From Halomonas aestuarii (GTDB lineage Bacteria > Pseudomonadota > Gammaproteobacteria > Pseudomonadales > Halomonadaceae), in contig NZ_CP018139.1 of NCBI RefSeq assembly GCF_001886615.1, forward strand, positions 1,302,001-1,366,000: a stretch of DNA of 64,000 nucleotides, read 5' to 3'. The translations under genes were made by a program, and so were the position numbers. The notes beneath the pieces are model-generated. The model was not told where the DNA came from. It ran no database searches and saw only the letters and a list, made by a program, of their open reading frames with translations. This document shows positions 9,638 through 18,439 of the stretch, in pieces; the first letter of the stretch is position 1; the number at the start of each line of letters is the position of its first letter.

Positions 9638-10010
9638 TACCCGCTATCAGCAAGCTGACACCTCGCCTGGGACCATTACCGGACTCTGGCGGCCCGACAC
9701 CCTGGCAGCCTGGCTGCTGTCCGTTTCTCCCCCGGCGGCAATGCAGCGTTCCTCTGTTCAGTCAGCATGACGAACATCGCCCGGTGCCCCCTGAAAAATC
9801 CAATCTGGTCAGATTGGCCATGGCGGCAACTGTCATTGCCGGACCGGCCTGCAGACAATACGGGGCAGCAAGGACACACAGCGCACCGCTCACGCGAAAG
9901 CTCGCCGTGGAGGACTCCTTGTAGACACCGGCTCCATGCGCCAAGAGATACGGGCCACCAGGTCAGCGGTGGTATGGAGAGACCCACAACAAGATTTCCG
10001 AGGTGACACG
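9638..10010. other. Intergenic region before the SDR gene
   Basis: No gene is supported on either strand. The region holds the palindrome at 9800-9817 and is probably the promoter region of the dehydrogenase gene. No clear terminator for the AEC gene was found. Confidence 0.6.
9800..9817. promoter_or_regulatory. Perfect palindrome, candidate operator
   Basis: CCAATCTG-GT-CAGATTGG: 8-bp perfect arms with a 2-bp centre, about 190 bp before the SDR gene. The left arm plus centre (CCAATCTGGT) recurs at 23248-23257 upstream of the ABC importer operon with a degenerate right arm. The two sites flank the catabolic island, so a shared regulator, perhaps the HTH/solute-binding fusion encoded between them, is plausible. 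Confidence 0.6.
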
Positions 10011-10814
10011 ATGGACAAGACTCGACTTGCAGGAAAGAACTGCCTGATCACAGGCGCCGCGCGGGGCATGGGTGCCGCCGTTGCCGAACACTATGCGGCA
10101 CAGGGTGCCAATGTGTGCGTGGCCGATCTCAACACCGACGGGTGCAATGAGGTCGTGGCACGCATCAAGGAGAAGGGTGGCAATGCCATCGCCGTGAAGC
10201 TCAACGTTACCGAGCGTGACCAGATGAAGGCGGCCGTCAAGGCCACCGTCGATGCCTTCGGCAGCCTCAACGTCATGGTCAACAACGCCGGCATCAACAA
10301 GCCACTGATGTTCATGGACATCACGGAAGAAAACTGGCACCAGATCATGGACGTCAATGCCCTGGGTTGCCTGATCGGGATGCAGGAAGCCGCCAGGCAG
10401 ATGATCGACCAGGGCAAGGAGAACGGTCCCTACAAGATCATCAATGTCGGCTCCATCCTGTCCCGCCAGGCCTTCGATGATGTGGTGCCCTACTCCTGCA
10501 GCAAGCACGCCGTGCTGGCGATGATCAACGGCGGCGCCAAGGCGCTGGTGGACCACAACATCACCGTCAACGGCTATGGCCCGGGCGTCGTTCGCACCGA
10601 GCTGTGGGAGCAGCTGGACAAGGACCTCGTCAGCATCGGCAAGTTCGACAAGCAAGGCCAGTCCATGGACGAGCTCGCCGAGAAGATGATCCTGATGAAG
10701 CGCTACTCCTACCCGGAGGACGTGGTCGGTACCGCCTCCTTCCTGGCCAGCCAGGAGTCGGACTACATGACCGGCCAGCTGCTGATGATCGACGGCGGCA
10801 TGATCATGCAGTGA
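10011..10814 (+). CDS. Short-chain dehydrogenase/reductase
   Basis: Classical SDR of 267 residues. Seen: cofactor motif TGAARGMG (residues 14-21), NNAG in the middle, catalytic Ser148, Tyr161 and Lys165 in YSCSK, and a C-terminal MTGQLLMIDGGM. The Asp39 after strand 2 suggests NAD(H) preference. A GAGGTGACACG site precedes the ATG. It faces the leftward catabolic operon convergently and has its own upstream palindrome. The substrate is unknown; an alcohol, polyol or alicyclic diol of the island's pathway is possible. Confidence 0.88.
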   Translation: MDKTRLAGKNCLITGAARGMGAAVAEHYAAQGANVCVADLNTDGCNEVVARIKEKGGNAIAVKLNVTERDQMKAAVKATVDAFGSLNVMVNNAGINKPLMFMDITEENWHQIMDVNALGCLIGMQEAARQMIDQGKENGPYKIINVGSILSRQAFDDVVPYSCSKHAVLAMINGGAKALVDHNITVNGYGPGVVRTELWEQLDKDLVSIGKFDKQGQSMDELAEKMILMKRYSYPEDVVGTASFLASQESDYMTGQLLMIDGGMIMQ

Positions 10815-10839
10815 GGCCACCGGCCTCCCGGCGGGTGGC

Positions 10840-12615
10840 TCAGTAGTATTCCCTGTCGCGCATCAATCGATCGGCCCTGTCCTGCGCAATGGACAGGGCC
10901 TTCTTGATGGAGCGGCGCCCGTCGAGCACCTCGAATATCTCGTGCCCGGCAATGCCGATCAGCTCCGTGATCCCCGGCACCGGGGGGCGTGGCCAGGCCT
11001 GCAGGATGTCCTTCCGCGCCATCTCGTCCACCACGCCGATGAGCGGTGAAAGCGAAGATACCTCCGGGTCGCGACTGACACTGAAGCGCGGGGTGACCAG
11101 GCTCCCGTTCATGACATAGAGCTTCGACAGGCCGGCCGAGGTCAGCGTCTTCAGGGCGCTCCAGGCGGCTTCGATGCGTGCCTCGGAGAGGTTGGCCGGA
11201 ATGGCCAGCGCATAGCCGCCGATCGGGGTGATCGGGGCACCATGGTTACCGACCGGGTGGGGCAGGTACCCGGTATTGCCCCAGGCAGGCGACGTCTGGT
11301 TGAGCTCGAACAGGGGGGCCAGCAGCGTGTAACTGTAGGCCATGCAGGACTCACCCGAGGCATAGGACCTGGCACGCTCGTACCAGGCCATGTTGAGGAT
11401 GTTCGGCGGCGAATATTTCAGGATATCCAGCATGTATTCACAGGCGCGAAAGGCCGCATCCGTCTGGAACATCGGCCGATACTCCTCGCCTGACACGTGC
11501 TGGAAGTCATAGCCGTTCCGGGTGCGCCGAAGGTTCATGATCGGCTGGCCGAACTTCGCCATCAGGAAGGTGAACGTATGGCCCAGCGGCGTTCCCCTGG
11601 CGGCGTTCCAGGCGATGCCGTAGCGCCCCTTGCCGGGATCATGCAGTCGCCTGGCGACCTTGATCAGTTCCTCGGTGGTCGTCGGGGGCGCCAGGTGTTC
11701 CCGCTCGAAGATATCCTTTCGATAGCACAGCAGCTCCGGCGTCGTCTGGACCGGAATGCCGTACTGCCTGCCGGCATACTGCGAGCTCTGGATGGCCATG
11801 GGGTGGAAATCGGACAGGTCATGGCCGTCCCGCGCCAGCAGGCGGTCCAGCGGCAGCAGCATGTCCTGGGATGCCAGCTCCCCGAACCAGGGGAGGTCAC
11901 AGGCGATGACATCGTACCGGGAGTTGGGCAGGCAAGCGTTGGAGAGGATCTCCGCGCGTAGCCCGTCGATCGACTTCGCCTTGTTCTTGATCTCCACCCC
12001 GAAGACCGCCTCCAGCTGCCGCTTGAGGTTGTGCATGGCCATGAAGGTCGGGTCGGCATGGACCAGGACGCGCAGTCCCCCTCTCAGCTCGAGGCGCTGG
12101 GAGAGCACGGCGGGCGGCGGGATGACGGCGGAAGTCTCGTCGACCTTTCCCAGCAGGATGCGACTGTCCGGGCCGGCGCCCGCCTCCACCCCGAAGGTGT
12201 CACCCAGCAGGGACTTGATCCGGAGGGCATAGGCTTCCCACTCGTCGATCAGCGCCGCAGACGGGTGGAGGGACACCGTCTTGCCCGACTTGGTCCGGGG
12301 ACGCGACAGCAGCAGCCCCCGCTTGAGGAGGCTCTCGATGCCGCGCTTGGCCGTGCCATAGGACAGGCTGGAGGCATCGGCCAGCGAGGTGGGCGTCGTG
12401 AGTCGTCCCGCCAAGTGGTTGCGCATGATGTGGATCATCATGCGCATCTCCCGATACCCATGGGTCATGGAGAGCGCCTGCTCGGTTTCCTCCTCGAGCT
12501 GCTCGATGAAATCGATGAACCGCGCAAGCTCCGTGTTCGAGAGCTTCGACATGGGAGTCTGGGGCAGCGTGTCGTAGGGTCCCTCCGGGTACTGCACACA
12601 CTGATCGTCGATCAT
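10840..12615 (-). CDS. HTH / extracellular-solute-binding-domain fusion regulator
   Basis: Protein of about 591 residues (603 if TTG 12651 is used; ATG 12615 is preferred, with GAGGTGAGA before it). Residues about 55-120 look like a MarR-type winged helix-turn-helix (MMIHIMRNHLAGRL, then SLADASSLSYGTAKRGIESL and a basic wing RPRTKSGKT). From about 178 to 560 the chain resembles a family-1 solute-binding protein (LRVLVHADPTFMAMHNLKRQ; QYGIPVQTTPELLCYRKDIF; PIGGYALAIPANLSEA). There is no signal peptide or membrane helix, so the binding domain should sense its ligand in the cytoplasm. It is the last gene of the leftward catabolic island and convergent with the SDR gene. Function as its transcriptional regulator is inference. 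Confidence 0.8.
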   Translation of the reverse strand: MIDDQCVQYPEGPYDTLPQTPMSKLSNTELARFIDFIEQLEEETEQALSMTHGYREMRMMIHIMRNHLAGRLTTPTSLADASSLSYGTAKRGIESLLKRGLLLSRPRTKSGKTVSLHPSAALIDEWEAYALRIKSLLGDTFGVEAGAGPDSRILLGKVDETSAVIPPPAVLSQRLELRGGLRVLVHADPTFMAMHNLKRQLEAVFGVEIKNKAKSIDGLRAEILSNACLPNSRYDVIACDLPWFGELASQDMLLPLDRLLARDGHDLSDFHPMAIQSSQYAGRQYGIPVQTTPELLCYRKDIFEREHLAPPTTTEELIKVARRLHDPGKGRYGIAWNAARGTPLGHTFTFLMAKFGQPIMNLRRTRNGYDFQHVSGEEYRPMFQTDAAFRACEYMLDILKYSPPNILNMAWYERARSYASGESCMAYSYTLLAPLFELNQTSPAWGNTGYLPHPVGNHGAPITPIGGYALAIPANLSEARIEAAWSALKTLTSAGLSKLYVMNGSLVTPRFSVSRDPEVSSLSPLIGVVDEMARKDILQAWPRPPVPGITELIGIAGHEIFEVLDGRRSIKKALSIAQDRADRLMRDREYY

Positions 12616-12682
12616 TCTCACCTCGAGGACCTCGATGGAATCGATATCCAAAGTACCCCTCGACTAGCCTGCCGAGCAACTG

Positions 12683-13420
12683 TTACCCGGCACCATCGAC
12701 GATCAGCCGAATGCCCAGCAGGATCAGCAGGGTGAGAATGACCCGAAAGAACAACTCCCCGCTCAGACGCTTCTGGATGACGAGCCCCAGGCGGACCCCG
12801 AGCCAGGCGACGGGGATCATCAGCAGGGCCACCGTCAGGTTCTCGACGCTGAGCAGGCCGAGCAGCCCATAGGGCACCAGCTTGACGAGGTTGGTGGCGG
12901 CCAGGAAGACCACGGCGGTGCCCAGGAACTGTTCCTTGGAGAGCCGGCACTGCAGCAGGTAGAAGTTCAGCGGCGGGCCCCCGGCATGGGCGATGAAGCT
13001 GGTGAAACCGGCGATCCCGCCACAGAGTCCGCCGATCCAGCCCGGCATCACGCGACCACGGAAGGGCTTGAACAGGCCCCACAGGCCGAACAGGATCGAG
13101 AAGATGCCCAGCAGCACCTTGAGCAGGTCATCATCGAAGAGCCCGTAGGTCAGATAGCCGACGGCGACGCCCAGTATCGCCGGGGGGAACATCAGCCACA
13201 GCAGCGAGCCGGCACGATGTCGCCACCAGGCCCGCAGGCTGAAGACATCCATGACGATCAACAGCGGCAGCATGACGGCCACGGCGAAGGTCGGGCTCGC
13301 CTTCAGCGAGATCAGGGGGACGGCCACCACCCCGACGCCCCCGGCGAACCCCGACTTCGAGATGCCGGTGATCAGTACCGCCACGACCATCAGGACAATG
13401 AACTGCCAGTCATACACCAT
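12683..13420 (-). CDS. TauE/SafE-family permease
   Basis: Membrane protein of 245 residues with about eight hydrophobic segments and the family features GISKSGFAGGVGVVAVPL near the N-terminus and GGPPLNFYLLQ in the second half. The ATG at 13420 gives a start directly before the first helix; upstream codons read without a membrane signal. Family members export sulfite or sulfonates or carry organic acids. It sits 121 nt after the nitroreductase gene in the island; no substrate can be assigned. Confidence 0.85.
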   Translation of the reverse strand: MVYDWQFIVLMVVAVLITGISKSGFAGGVGVVAVPLISLKASPTFAVAVMLPLLIVMDVFSLRAWWRHRAGSLLWLMFPPAILGVAVGYLTYGLFDDDLLKVLLGIFSILFGLWGLFKPFRGRVMPGWIGGLCGGIAGFTSFIAHAGGPPLNFYLLQCRLSKEQFLGTAVVFLAATNLVKLVPYGLLGLLSVENLTVALLMIPVAWLGVRLGLVIQKRLSGELFFRVILTLLILLGIRLIVDGAG

Positions 13421-13541
13421 GTGACGCCTCGTGCTTTCCGGAGGAAATGAAAAAGGGCCGTGCGAACACGGCCCACATCCAAAGAACATGCAGAGTCCGG
13501 CGGCCGCACCGGATCAACGAGGCGGCCGCCGGTCGGACCTG

Positions 13542-14132
13542 TCAGAGGACCTGGCAGACCTCATCGAACTCGAAACGATCCTGGCGCGGGAAGAGCGCCG
13601 AGGCATCGCCGTATCCCAGGTTGCAGAGGAAGTTGCTCTTCACCTGGCCATCGGGGAAGAACTCCTCATCCACGGCCGCGTTGTTGAAGCCGGACATCGG
13701 CCCGGCATTCAGTCCCAGCGCGCGAGCGGCCAGGATGAAGTAGCCCCCCTGGATGGAGCTGTTGCGAAAGGCCGTGGTATTGATGAAGTCGGTCTTGCCC
13801 TCGAACAGCGACTTGGCATCCTTGTTGTGGGAGAACATGCGCGGCAGATGCTCGTAGAATTTCGTGTCGTAGCCCAGCACGGCCACCACCGGCGCCTTCA
13901 TGGTCTTCTCCTGGTTACCGGGAAGCAGGGCCGGCTTGAGCCTTTCCTTGGCTTCCTGGCTCTTCAGGAAGATCACGCGAAGGGGCTGGCAGTTCATGGA
14001 GGTCGGGCCGAAATGCATCAGTCGATACAGCTCGCGCAGCTTTTCCTCGCTGACATCCTGATCCGTCCACACATTGTGGGTGCGTGCCTCGGTGAACAGG
14101 GTCTCGACCGCATGGTTGTCAATGACAGTCAT
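13542..14132 (-). CDS. Nitroreductase-family enzyme (RutE/HadB-like)
   Basis: FMN-dependent reductase of 196 residues in the RutE/HadB branch: MHFGPTSMNCQPLRVIF near the N-terminus, an FRNSSIQGGYFILAARALGL helix and GPMSGFNNAAVDEEFF. RutE reduces malonic semialdehyde to 3-hydroxypropionate; other members reduce quinones, enones or nitro compounds. The Ser-Met-Asn-Cys-Gln flavin-binding stretch is intact. It follows the dioxygenase gene by about 50 nt in the operon, so it may act on a quinone- or enone-like intermediate; this is inference. Confidence 0.82.
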   Translation of the reverse strand: MTVIDNHAVETLFTEARTHNVWTDQDVSEEKLRELYRLMHFGPTSMNCQPLRVIFLKSQEAKERLKPALLPGNQEKTMKAPVVAVLGYDTKFYEHLPRMFSHNKDAKSLFEGKTDFINTTAFRNSSIQGGYFILAARALGLNAGPMSGFNNAAVDEEFFPDGQVKSNFLCNLGYGDASALFPRQDRFEFDEVCQVL

Positions 14133-14182
14133 CTAGCGTTCCTCTTTCTGGTAATGGATGGTTTCGTCTTGTTGCGATGCGA

Positions 14183-15046
14183 CTAGCGACTCGCCTTCAG
14201 GCCGAAGTCGTATGTCAGATGGCGGTAGGGCACTTCCATCGACCGTCCATCCGGTGCCTTTCCTGGCGGCAGCAACTCATACTCCTTGACCAGGGAATCC
14301 TTGACGCCGAACACGGCATCGGAGTCCAGATAGGGGTCGTCCTCGGCGAAGACCTGGGTCACCAGGGTCTCGTAGCCCTCGGCCATCAGCATGAAGTGCA
14401 CGTGGGCGGGCCGGTAGGGATGGCGTCCGGTGATCTCCAGCATCTTGCCCACGGGGCCGTCGGTGGGGATCGGATAGGGCGAGGGAGTCACCGTCCAGAA
14501 GGCGTATCGCCCCTGATCGTCGGTGGTGAACCGGGCCCGCAGCGAGGCACTCTCGAGCTCCTTCTGGACGTCATAGAAGCCTTCACTGTCCGACTGCCAG
14601 ACGTCGACGACGACATTGGCCAGTGGCTCGCCGCGTTGGTCGTGGACCCGCCCCTCCACGAAGAAGGGCTCTCCCTCGACGTTCCAGTCGATGGACTCGC
14701 CCTGGGCGACCTCGGGCGGGTCGGCGACATAGAAGGGGCCCAGCACCGTGCTTTCCGACACCATCGGGTCCGACGTATGGTGATTGATGGCGTCGACCAG
14801 CATCGTCACGCCCAGGGTATCGGAGAGCAGGATGAACTCCTGGCGCTCATCGTCGCACATCTGGCCGGTCCGGGTCAGGAAGTCGATGGCCTGGGTCCAC
14901 TCCTTCTCGGTGGGCTCCACCTCGCGGAGGAAGGCGTGCAGGTGGCTCACCAGGCCGTTCAGGATGGTCTTCAGTCGCTCATCCTGACACCCGGAGAACT
15001 CCTCGATCACGGCGTCGGTGATGTTCTCTGCATTCAGGTTGCGCAT
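14183..15046 (-). CDS. Hydroxyquinol 1,2-dioxygenase (intradiol)
   Basis: Non-haem Fe(III) intradiol dioxygenase of 287 residues that would open hydroxyquinol (1,2,4-trihydroxybenzene) to maleylacetate. Iron ligands can be read as Tyr158 in EGFYDV, Tyr191 in SPYPIP, and His215 and His217 in RPAHVHF. The STVLGPFYV and PIPTDGPVGKML segments are of the hydroxyquinol/chlorocatechol type, and the N-terminal helical domain is present. ATG 15046 is the start; extra upstream codons overlap the previous gene. A maleylacetate reductase in the same operon supports hydroxyquinol as the substrate; catechol is the main alternative. Confidence 0.85.
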   Translation of the reverse strand: MRNLNAENITDAVIEEFSGCQDERLKTILNGLVSHLHAFLREVEPTEKEWTQAIDFLTRTGQMCDDERQEFILLSDTLGVTMLVDAINHHTSDPMVSESTVLGPFYVADPPEVAQGESIDWNVEGEPFFVEGRVHDQRGEPLANVVVDVWQSDSEGFYDVQKELESASLRARFTTDDQGRYAFWTVTPSPYPIPTDGPVGKMLEITGRHPYRPAHVHFMLMAEGYETLVTQVFAEDDPYLDSDAVFGVKDSLVKEYELLPPGKAPDGRSMEVPYRHLTYDFGLKASR

Positions 15047-15050
15047 GGCA

Positions 15051-15959
15051 TTACCCCTTTGTGGGCTCGATGGCCGACAGCCCAGAGAGGCGCTCGGTGT
15101 GATGGACGGTGGCGATGTAGTCGTCCTCACCGTGCCCCGTGCCGATCAGCGAGGTGTAGGCCTCGCGCATCTGCGCGGCGAGGGGCACCGGCACGCCGGC
15201 GCCATGGGCACAGCCGAGAATCAGGTCGAGATCCTTGGCCATCTGGGCGGCAGAGAACGTCGAGGTGAAGTCCCGCTCGCGCAGGGGCGGCACCTTGTAC
15301 TGGACCATCGGCGAGCCCACCGCGCTGTCGGCGACCAGCTCGAGCATGTCGTCCCAACCGATGTTGCCCTTGCGGGCCAGGGTCAGGGACTCGCCCAGCA
15401 TCCCGGCGCTGACCGCGATCATCAGGTTGATCGCCAGCTTGGCGTAGCGACCCTGCTCCTCGTCGCCCAGCCAGTACTGGGCCTTGGTGAAGCTCTGCAT
15501 GACCGGAACGGCCGCCTCCAGGGCCTCCCGCGGGCCGGAGACCATGGCCGACAGGGTGCCGGCCTCGGCGGCGACCGGGTTGCCCGAGACCGGGCTTCGC
15601 AGGTAGGCGATGCCCCGCGCCTCGGTGGCCCGGGCCACCTGCGCGGAGGCCTCGATGCTCACGGTGCTGGTCTCGATCAGCGTGGCGCCGGGCGCCATGT
15701 GAGCGATCAGCTCCCCGGCCCCCAGGCAGAGCCCCAGCAGGGCCCGGTCATCGGGAATCGAGACCAGGACCAGGGAGCAGCCGTCGACGGCGGAGGCCAG
15801 GTCCTGGTGGACGACGATGCCGGCCTGCTCGGCCAGGGCCATGCGCTCGGCGCTGAGGTCGAACCCCTGCACCGCGTGCCCCGCGGCGGCGATGCGGGCC
15901 GCCATGGGCAGGCCGAGCTTGCCCAGTCCCACCCAGGCCACCTTGTGTGTGGTTGTCAT
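15051..15959 (-). CDS. NAD(P)-dependent beta-hydroxyacid dehydrogenase family protein
   Basis: Protein of 302 residues of the 3-hydroxyisobutyrate/2-hydroxy-3-oxopropionate dehydrogenase family. Seen: the dinucleotide motif VGLGKLGLPMA at residues 10-20, the substrate segment SPVSGNPVAAEAGTLSAMVSG at about 122-142 (the family pattern is usually APVSGG) and the catalytic Lys174 in YAKLAINLM. Its ATG overlaps the amidohydrolase stop by 4 nt, and it ends 4 nt before the dioxygenase start, so it is firmly in the operon. The substrate is unknown. Confidence 0.85.
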   Translation of the reverse strand: MTTTHKVAWVGLGKLGLPMAARIAAAGHAVQGFDLSAERMALAEQAGIVVHQDLASAVDGCSLVLVSIPDDRALLGLCLGAGELIAHMAPGATLIETSTVSIEASAQVARATEARGIAYLRSPVSGNPVAAEAGTLSAMVSGPREALEAAVPVMQSFTKAQYWLGDEEQGRYAKLAINLMIAVSAGMLGESLTLARKGNIGWDDMLELVADSAVGSPMVQYKVPPLRERDFTSTFSAAQMAKDLDLILGCAHGAGVPVPLAAQMREAYTSLIGTGHGEDDYIATVHHTERLSGLSAIEPTKG

Positions 15960-17323
15960 TGGGCTGTCTCCTCGTGTTGTTGCCGTTTCTGCAGCTCGGC
16001 GTAGATGCGATGGCCGGACGCCTCCAGCTCGCTCAGGCCATCGGCGACATCGGCCAGCAGCCGACCGTGTCGCTTGTGGAACTCCCCCGCCACCATGACG
16101 CTGTCGACGTTGGCGAGACTCGCCTGCATGACGACGCTGGACACCGGGTCGCTGACCGGCTGCATGTTGAGCAGGTTGCTGTCCAGCAGCACGATGTCGG
16201 CCTGCTTGCCGGGCGTGAGACTGCCGATGCGGTCCTCGAGCCCGAGGGCGCGAGCGCCGTGGAGGGTGATCCACTCCAGCGCCTCGCGGGTGCGGATGGT
16301 CGAGGTGGCGGGGATGGTGCCCTGCTCCCGGCGCGAGGCGTCGTTGTCCAGCGAGCGCTGCATGCCCAGGGCCGCGCGCGCCACGGCGAACATGTCGCCC
16401 GAGATCACCGACTCGAGATCCACCCCCAGCGACACGACGCCGCCATGGCGGCGGACATGGCCGGTGATCGGGAAGCCGTGCCCCTGGGTCATCTCGTTCT
16501 CGGGAGCGATGGAGAAGGTCACGCCCTGCGCGCAGAAGCGGGCCAGCTGACCATCATCCAGGCTCTGGCCGTGCACGATGTTGATGTCCGGCCCCAGCAG
16601 TCCGCGCTCCTCGATGACGTCCCAGCCCCCGGGACTCACGGCCTGGCCGCCGCCCTGGTGCATGGAGGCCACCAGGCCGAACTCCTTGGCGAGCTCGAAG
16701 TCGTGCAGGGAGACGTCGAGGGTCGAGTAGTGCGGGCCCAGGATCGCGAGACCCAGGGTCACGCGCCCCTGCCGATCCGCCAACGGCCCGGCCAGCAGTC
16801 TCTCGACTTCGCTGCGGGGATGGGGAATCTCGCTGAAGTGGGGCTGGCCGGGCTTGGGGTCCGGCTTGGGAGAGCCGTGGAAGAAGACGGCGCGGATGCC
16901 CGACTCCTGCAGCCCCCTGACGGCGGCATCGGTATGCGCCGGCGTGGGGTTGTTATGACACCAGTCGCCCAGGGTGGTGGCACCGCAGTTGAGCTGGTTC
17001 AGTGCGCCCAGGCGGGTCGCGACATGGATGTCCTCGGGGGTGAACAGCGTCGCCAGGCCGCGATGCACGTGACCGAAGTATTCGAGCAGCGTCCAGTTGG
17101 CGGCGACCCCGCGCAGGGCCGTCTGCCAGGTATGCATGTGGGCATTGACCAGCCCCGGGATGAGGATGCCGCCGCGACAGTCGACGACCTCGGCACCCTC
17201 GGCGGACAGGTCATGCCCCACGGCCAGGATGCGGTCGTCTTCCACCAGGACCTGGCCCGAGGTCAGGTCCCCGATGTCCGGGTCGAGGGTCAGCACGGTG
17301 GCATTGGTCAGCAAGGTCTTCAT
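15956..17323 (-). CDS. Metal-dependent amidohydrolase (AtzB/TrzN/guanine-deaminase-like)
   Basis: Cytoplasmic amidohydrolase of 455 residues. Metal ligands of the mononuclear subgroup can be read: His62 and His64 in NAHMHTW, His222 in ASMHQGG, His251 in IVHGQ and Asp302 in GVDLESVISGDMF. Relatives deaminate or dechlorinate N-heterocycles (guanine, 8-oxoguanine, S-adenosylhomocysteine, s-triazines). Its presence suggests that the island's substrate carries an amino, amide or halogen group on a ring. It overlaps its neighbours by 4 nt at both ends, so translation is coupled. Confidence 0.85.
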   Translation of the reverse strand: MKTLLTNATVLTLDPDIGDLTSGQVLVEDDRILAVGHDLSAEGAEVVDCRGGILIPGLVNAHMHTWQTALRGVAANWTLLEYFGHVHRGLATLFTPEDIHVATRLGALNQLNCGATTLGDWCHNNPTPAHTDAAVRGLQESGIRAVFFHGSPKPDPKPGQPHFSEIPHPRSEVERLLAGPLADRQGRVTLGLAILGPHYSTLDVSLHDFELAKEFGLVASMHQGGGQAVSPGGWDVIEERGLLGPDINIVHGQSLDDGQLARFCAQGVTFSIAPENEMTQGHGFPITGHVRRHGGVVSLGVDLESVISGDMFAVARAALGMQRSLDNDASRREQGTIPATSTIRTREALEWITLHGARALGLEDRIGSLTPGKQADIVLLDSNLLNMQPVSDPVSSVVMQASLANVDSVMVAGEFHKRHGRLLADVADGLSELEASGHRIYAELQKRQQHEETAQ

Positions 17324-18399
17324 GCGTCGGTGGCCTCCAGGGTTTCGGGACGACGGCCGGCATAGGCATCGTCCAGCAGCCGGTGGATGCCCTTGGCCTC
17401 GATCTCGCGGGGATTCCAGTAGGGGTTGGCGGTGGCGATCTCCGTGGCCCGGTCGATGTCGCCCTCCTTGAGGCCGATATCACGCAGGGCGAGGGGGGCC
17501 CCCACGGACCGCGCCAGGTCGTAAAGCCCCGCGGCGGCATCCTCCGCGCCCAGCGCCCGGGCGATGCGCGCCATCGCCTCCGGGGCGGCCTCGGCGTTGT
17601 AGGCCACGGCATGGGGCAGCACGATGGTGTGGGTCTCGGCATGGGGCAGGTCGAAGGAGCCACCCAGGGTGTGGCAGAGCTTGTGATGCAGCGACATCCC
17701 CACCGAGCCGAGACAGGCGCCGCACAGCCAGGCGCCATAGAGCGCGTCGGAGCGCGCGTCGACGTCTTCTGGGGTGCCGGCGATCGTCGGCAGGCTGCGC
17801 GCCAGGGCCGCGATCCCCTCCTCCGCCATCATCGAGACGATCGGGTTACGATCCTTGGCATAGAGGGCCTCCACGGCATGCGCGATGGCATTGATGCCGC
17901 TGGTGCCCGACATGCCCACGGGCAGCCCGAGCGTCAGGTCGACGTCATAGATGACCGTCTCGGGCAGTACCTTGAGGGTCCGCTGGGTGGTCTTGAGGCC
18001 GTCCTTCGTCTCCCCGAGGATCGGCGTCATCTCGGAACCGGCGTAGGTGGTGGGAATCACGATCTGAGGCAGGTCGGCACGCAGGGCGATCGCCTTGCCG
18101 AGCCCGATGGTGGACCCGCCCCCGATGGCCACGACGCCGTCGGCGCCCAGCGAGGCCAGCACGCGCATCGCCTCCTCGGTGGTCTCCACCGGGGTATGCA
18201 TGCGGGCCCCGGCGAAGACATCGGCCCCCAGTTCACCGAGCTGGTCCAGCACCTGGCGTGCCTGGCCTTCCTGCTGGGGCGTGGAAAGCACCAGCACCCG
18301 TTGGCAGCCCAGCGCCTGGACCTCTTCCGCCACCCGGGCCAGGGTCCCCTGGCCGAAGATGACCCGGGACGGCAGGCCATTGTAGGTGAATGGCATCAT
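17320..18399 (-). CDS. Maleylacetate reductase
   Basis: Iron-type alcohol dehydrogenase family protein of 359 residues that reduces maleylacetate to 3-oxoadipate with NAD(P)H. Maleylacetate-reductase features are clear: AIGGGSTIGLGKAIAL for the cofactor, PTTYAGSEMTPILGE and HHKLCHTLGGSFDLPHAETH. The start is the first of two adjacent ATGs (18399, 18396) after GAGGACA. It is 40 nt downstream of the ABC ATPase gene. Its product, 3-oxoadipate, is the substrate of PcaIJ encoded about 11 kb away in this window. Confidence 0.92.
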   Translation of the reverse strand: MMPFTYNGLPSRVIFGQGTLARVAEEVQALGCQRVLVLSTPQQEGQARQVLDQLGELGADVFAGARMHTPVETTEEAMRVLASLGADGVVAIGGGSTIGLGKAIALRADLPQIVIPTTYAGSEMTPILGETKDGLKTTQRTLKVLPETVIYDVDLTLGLPVGMSGTSGINAIAHAVEALYAKDRNPIVSMMAEEGIAALARSLPTIAGTPEDVDARSDALYGAWLCGACLGSVGMSLHHKLCHTLGGSFDLPHAETHTIVLPHAVAYNAEAAPEAMARIARALGAEDAAAGLYDLARSVGAPLALRDIGLKEGDIDRATEIATANPYWNPREIEAKGIHRLLDDAYAGRRPETLEATDA

Positions 18400-18439
18400 G
18401 ATGTTGTCCTCGTTGGTTGGGTGAGCACCAAGATGGGCA

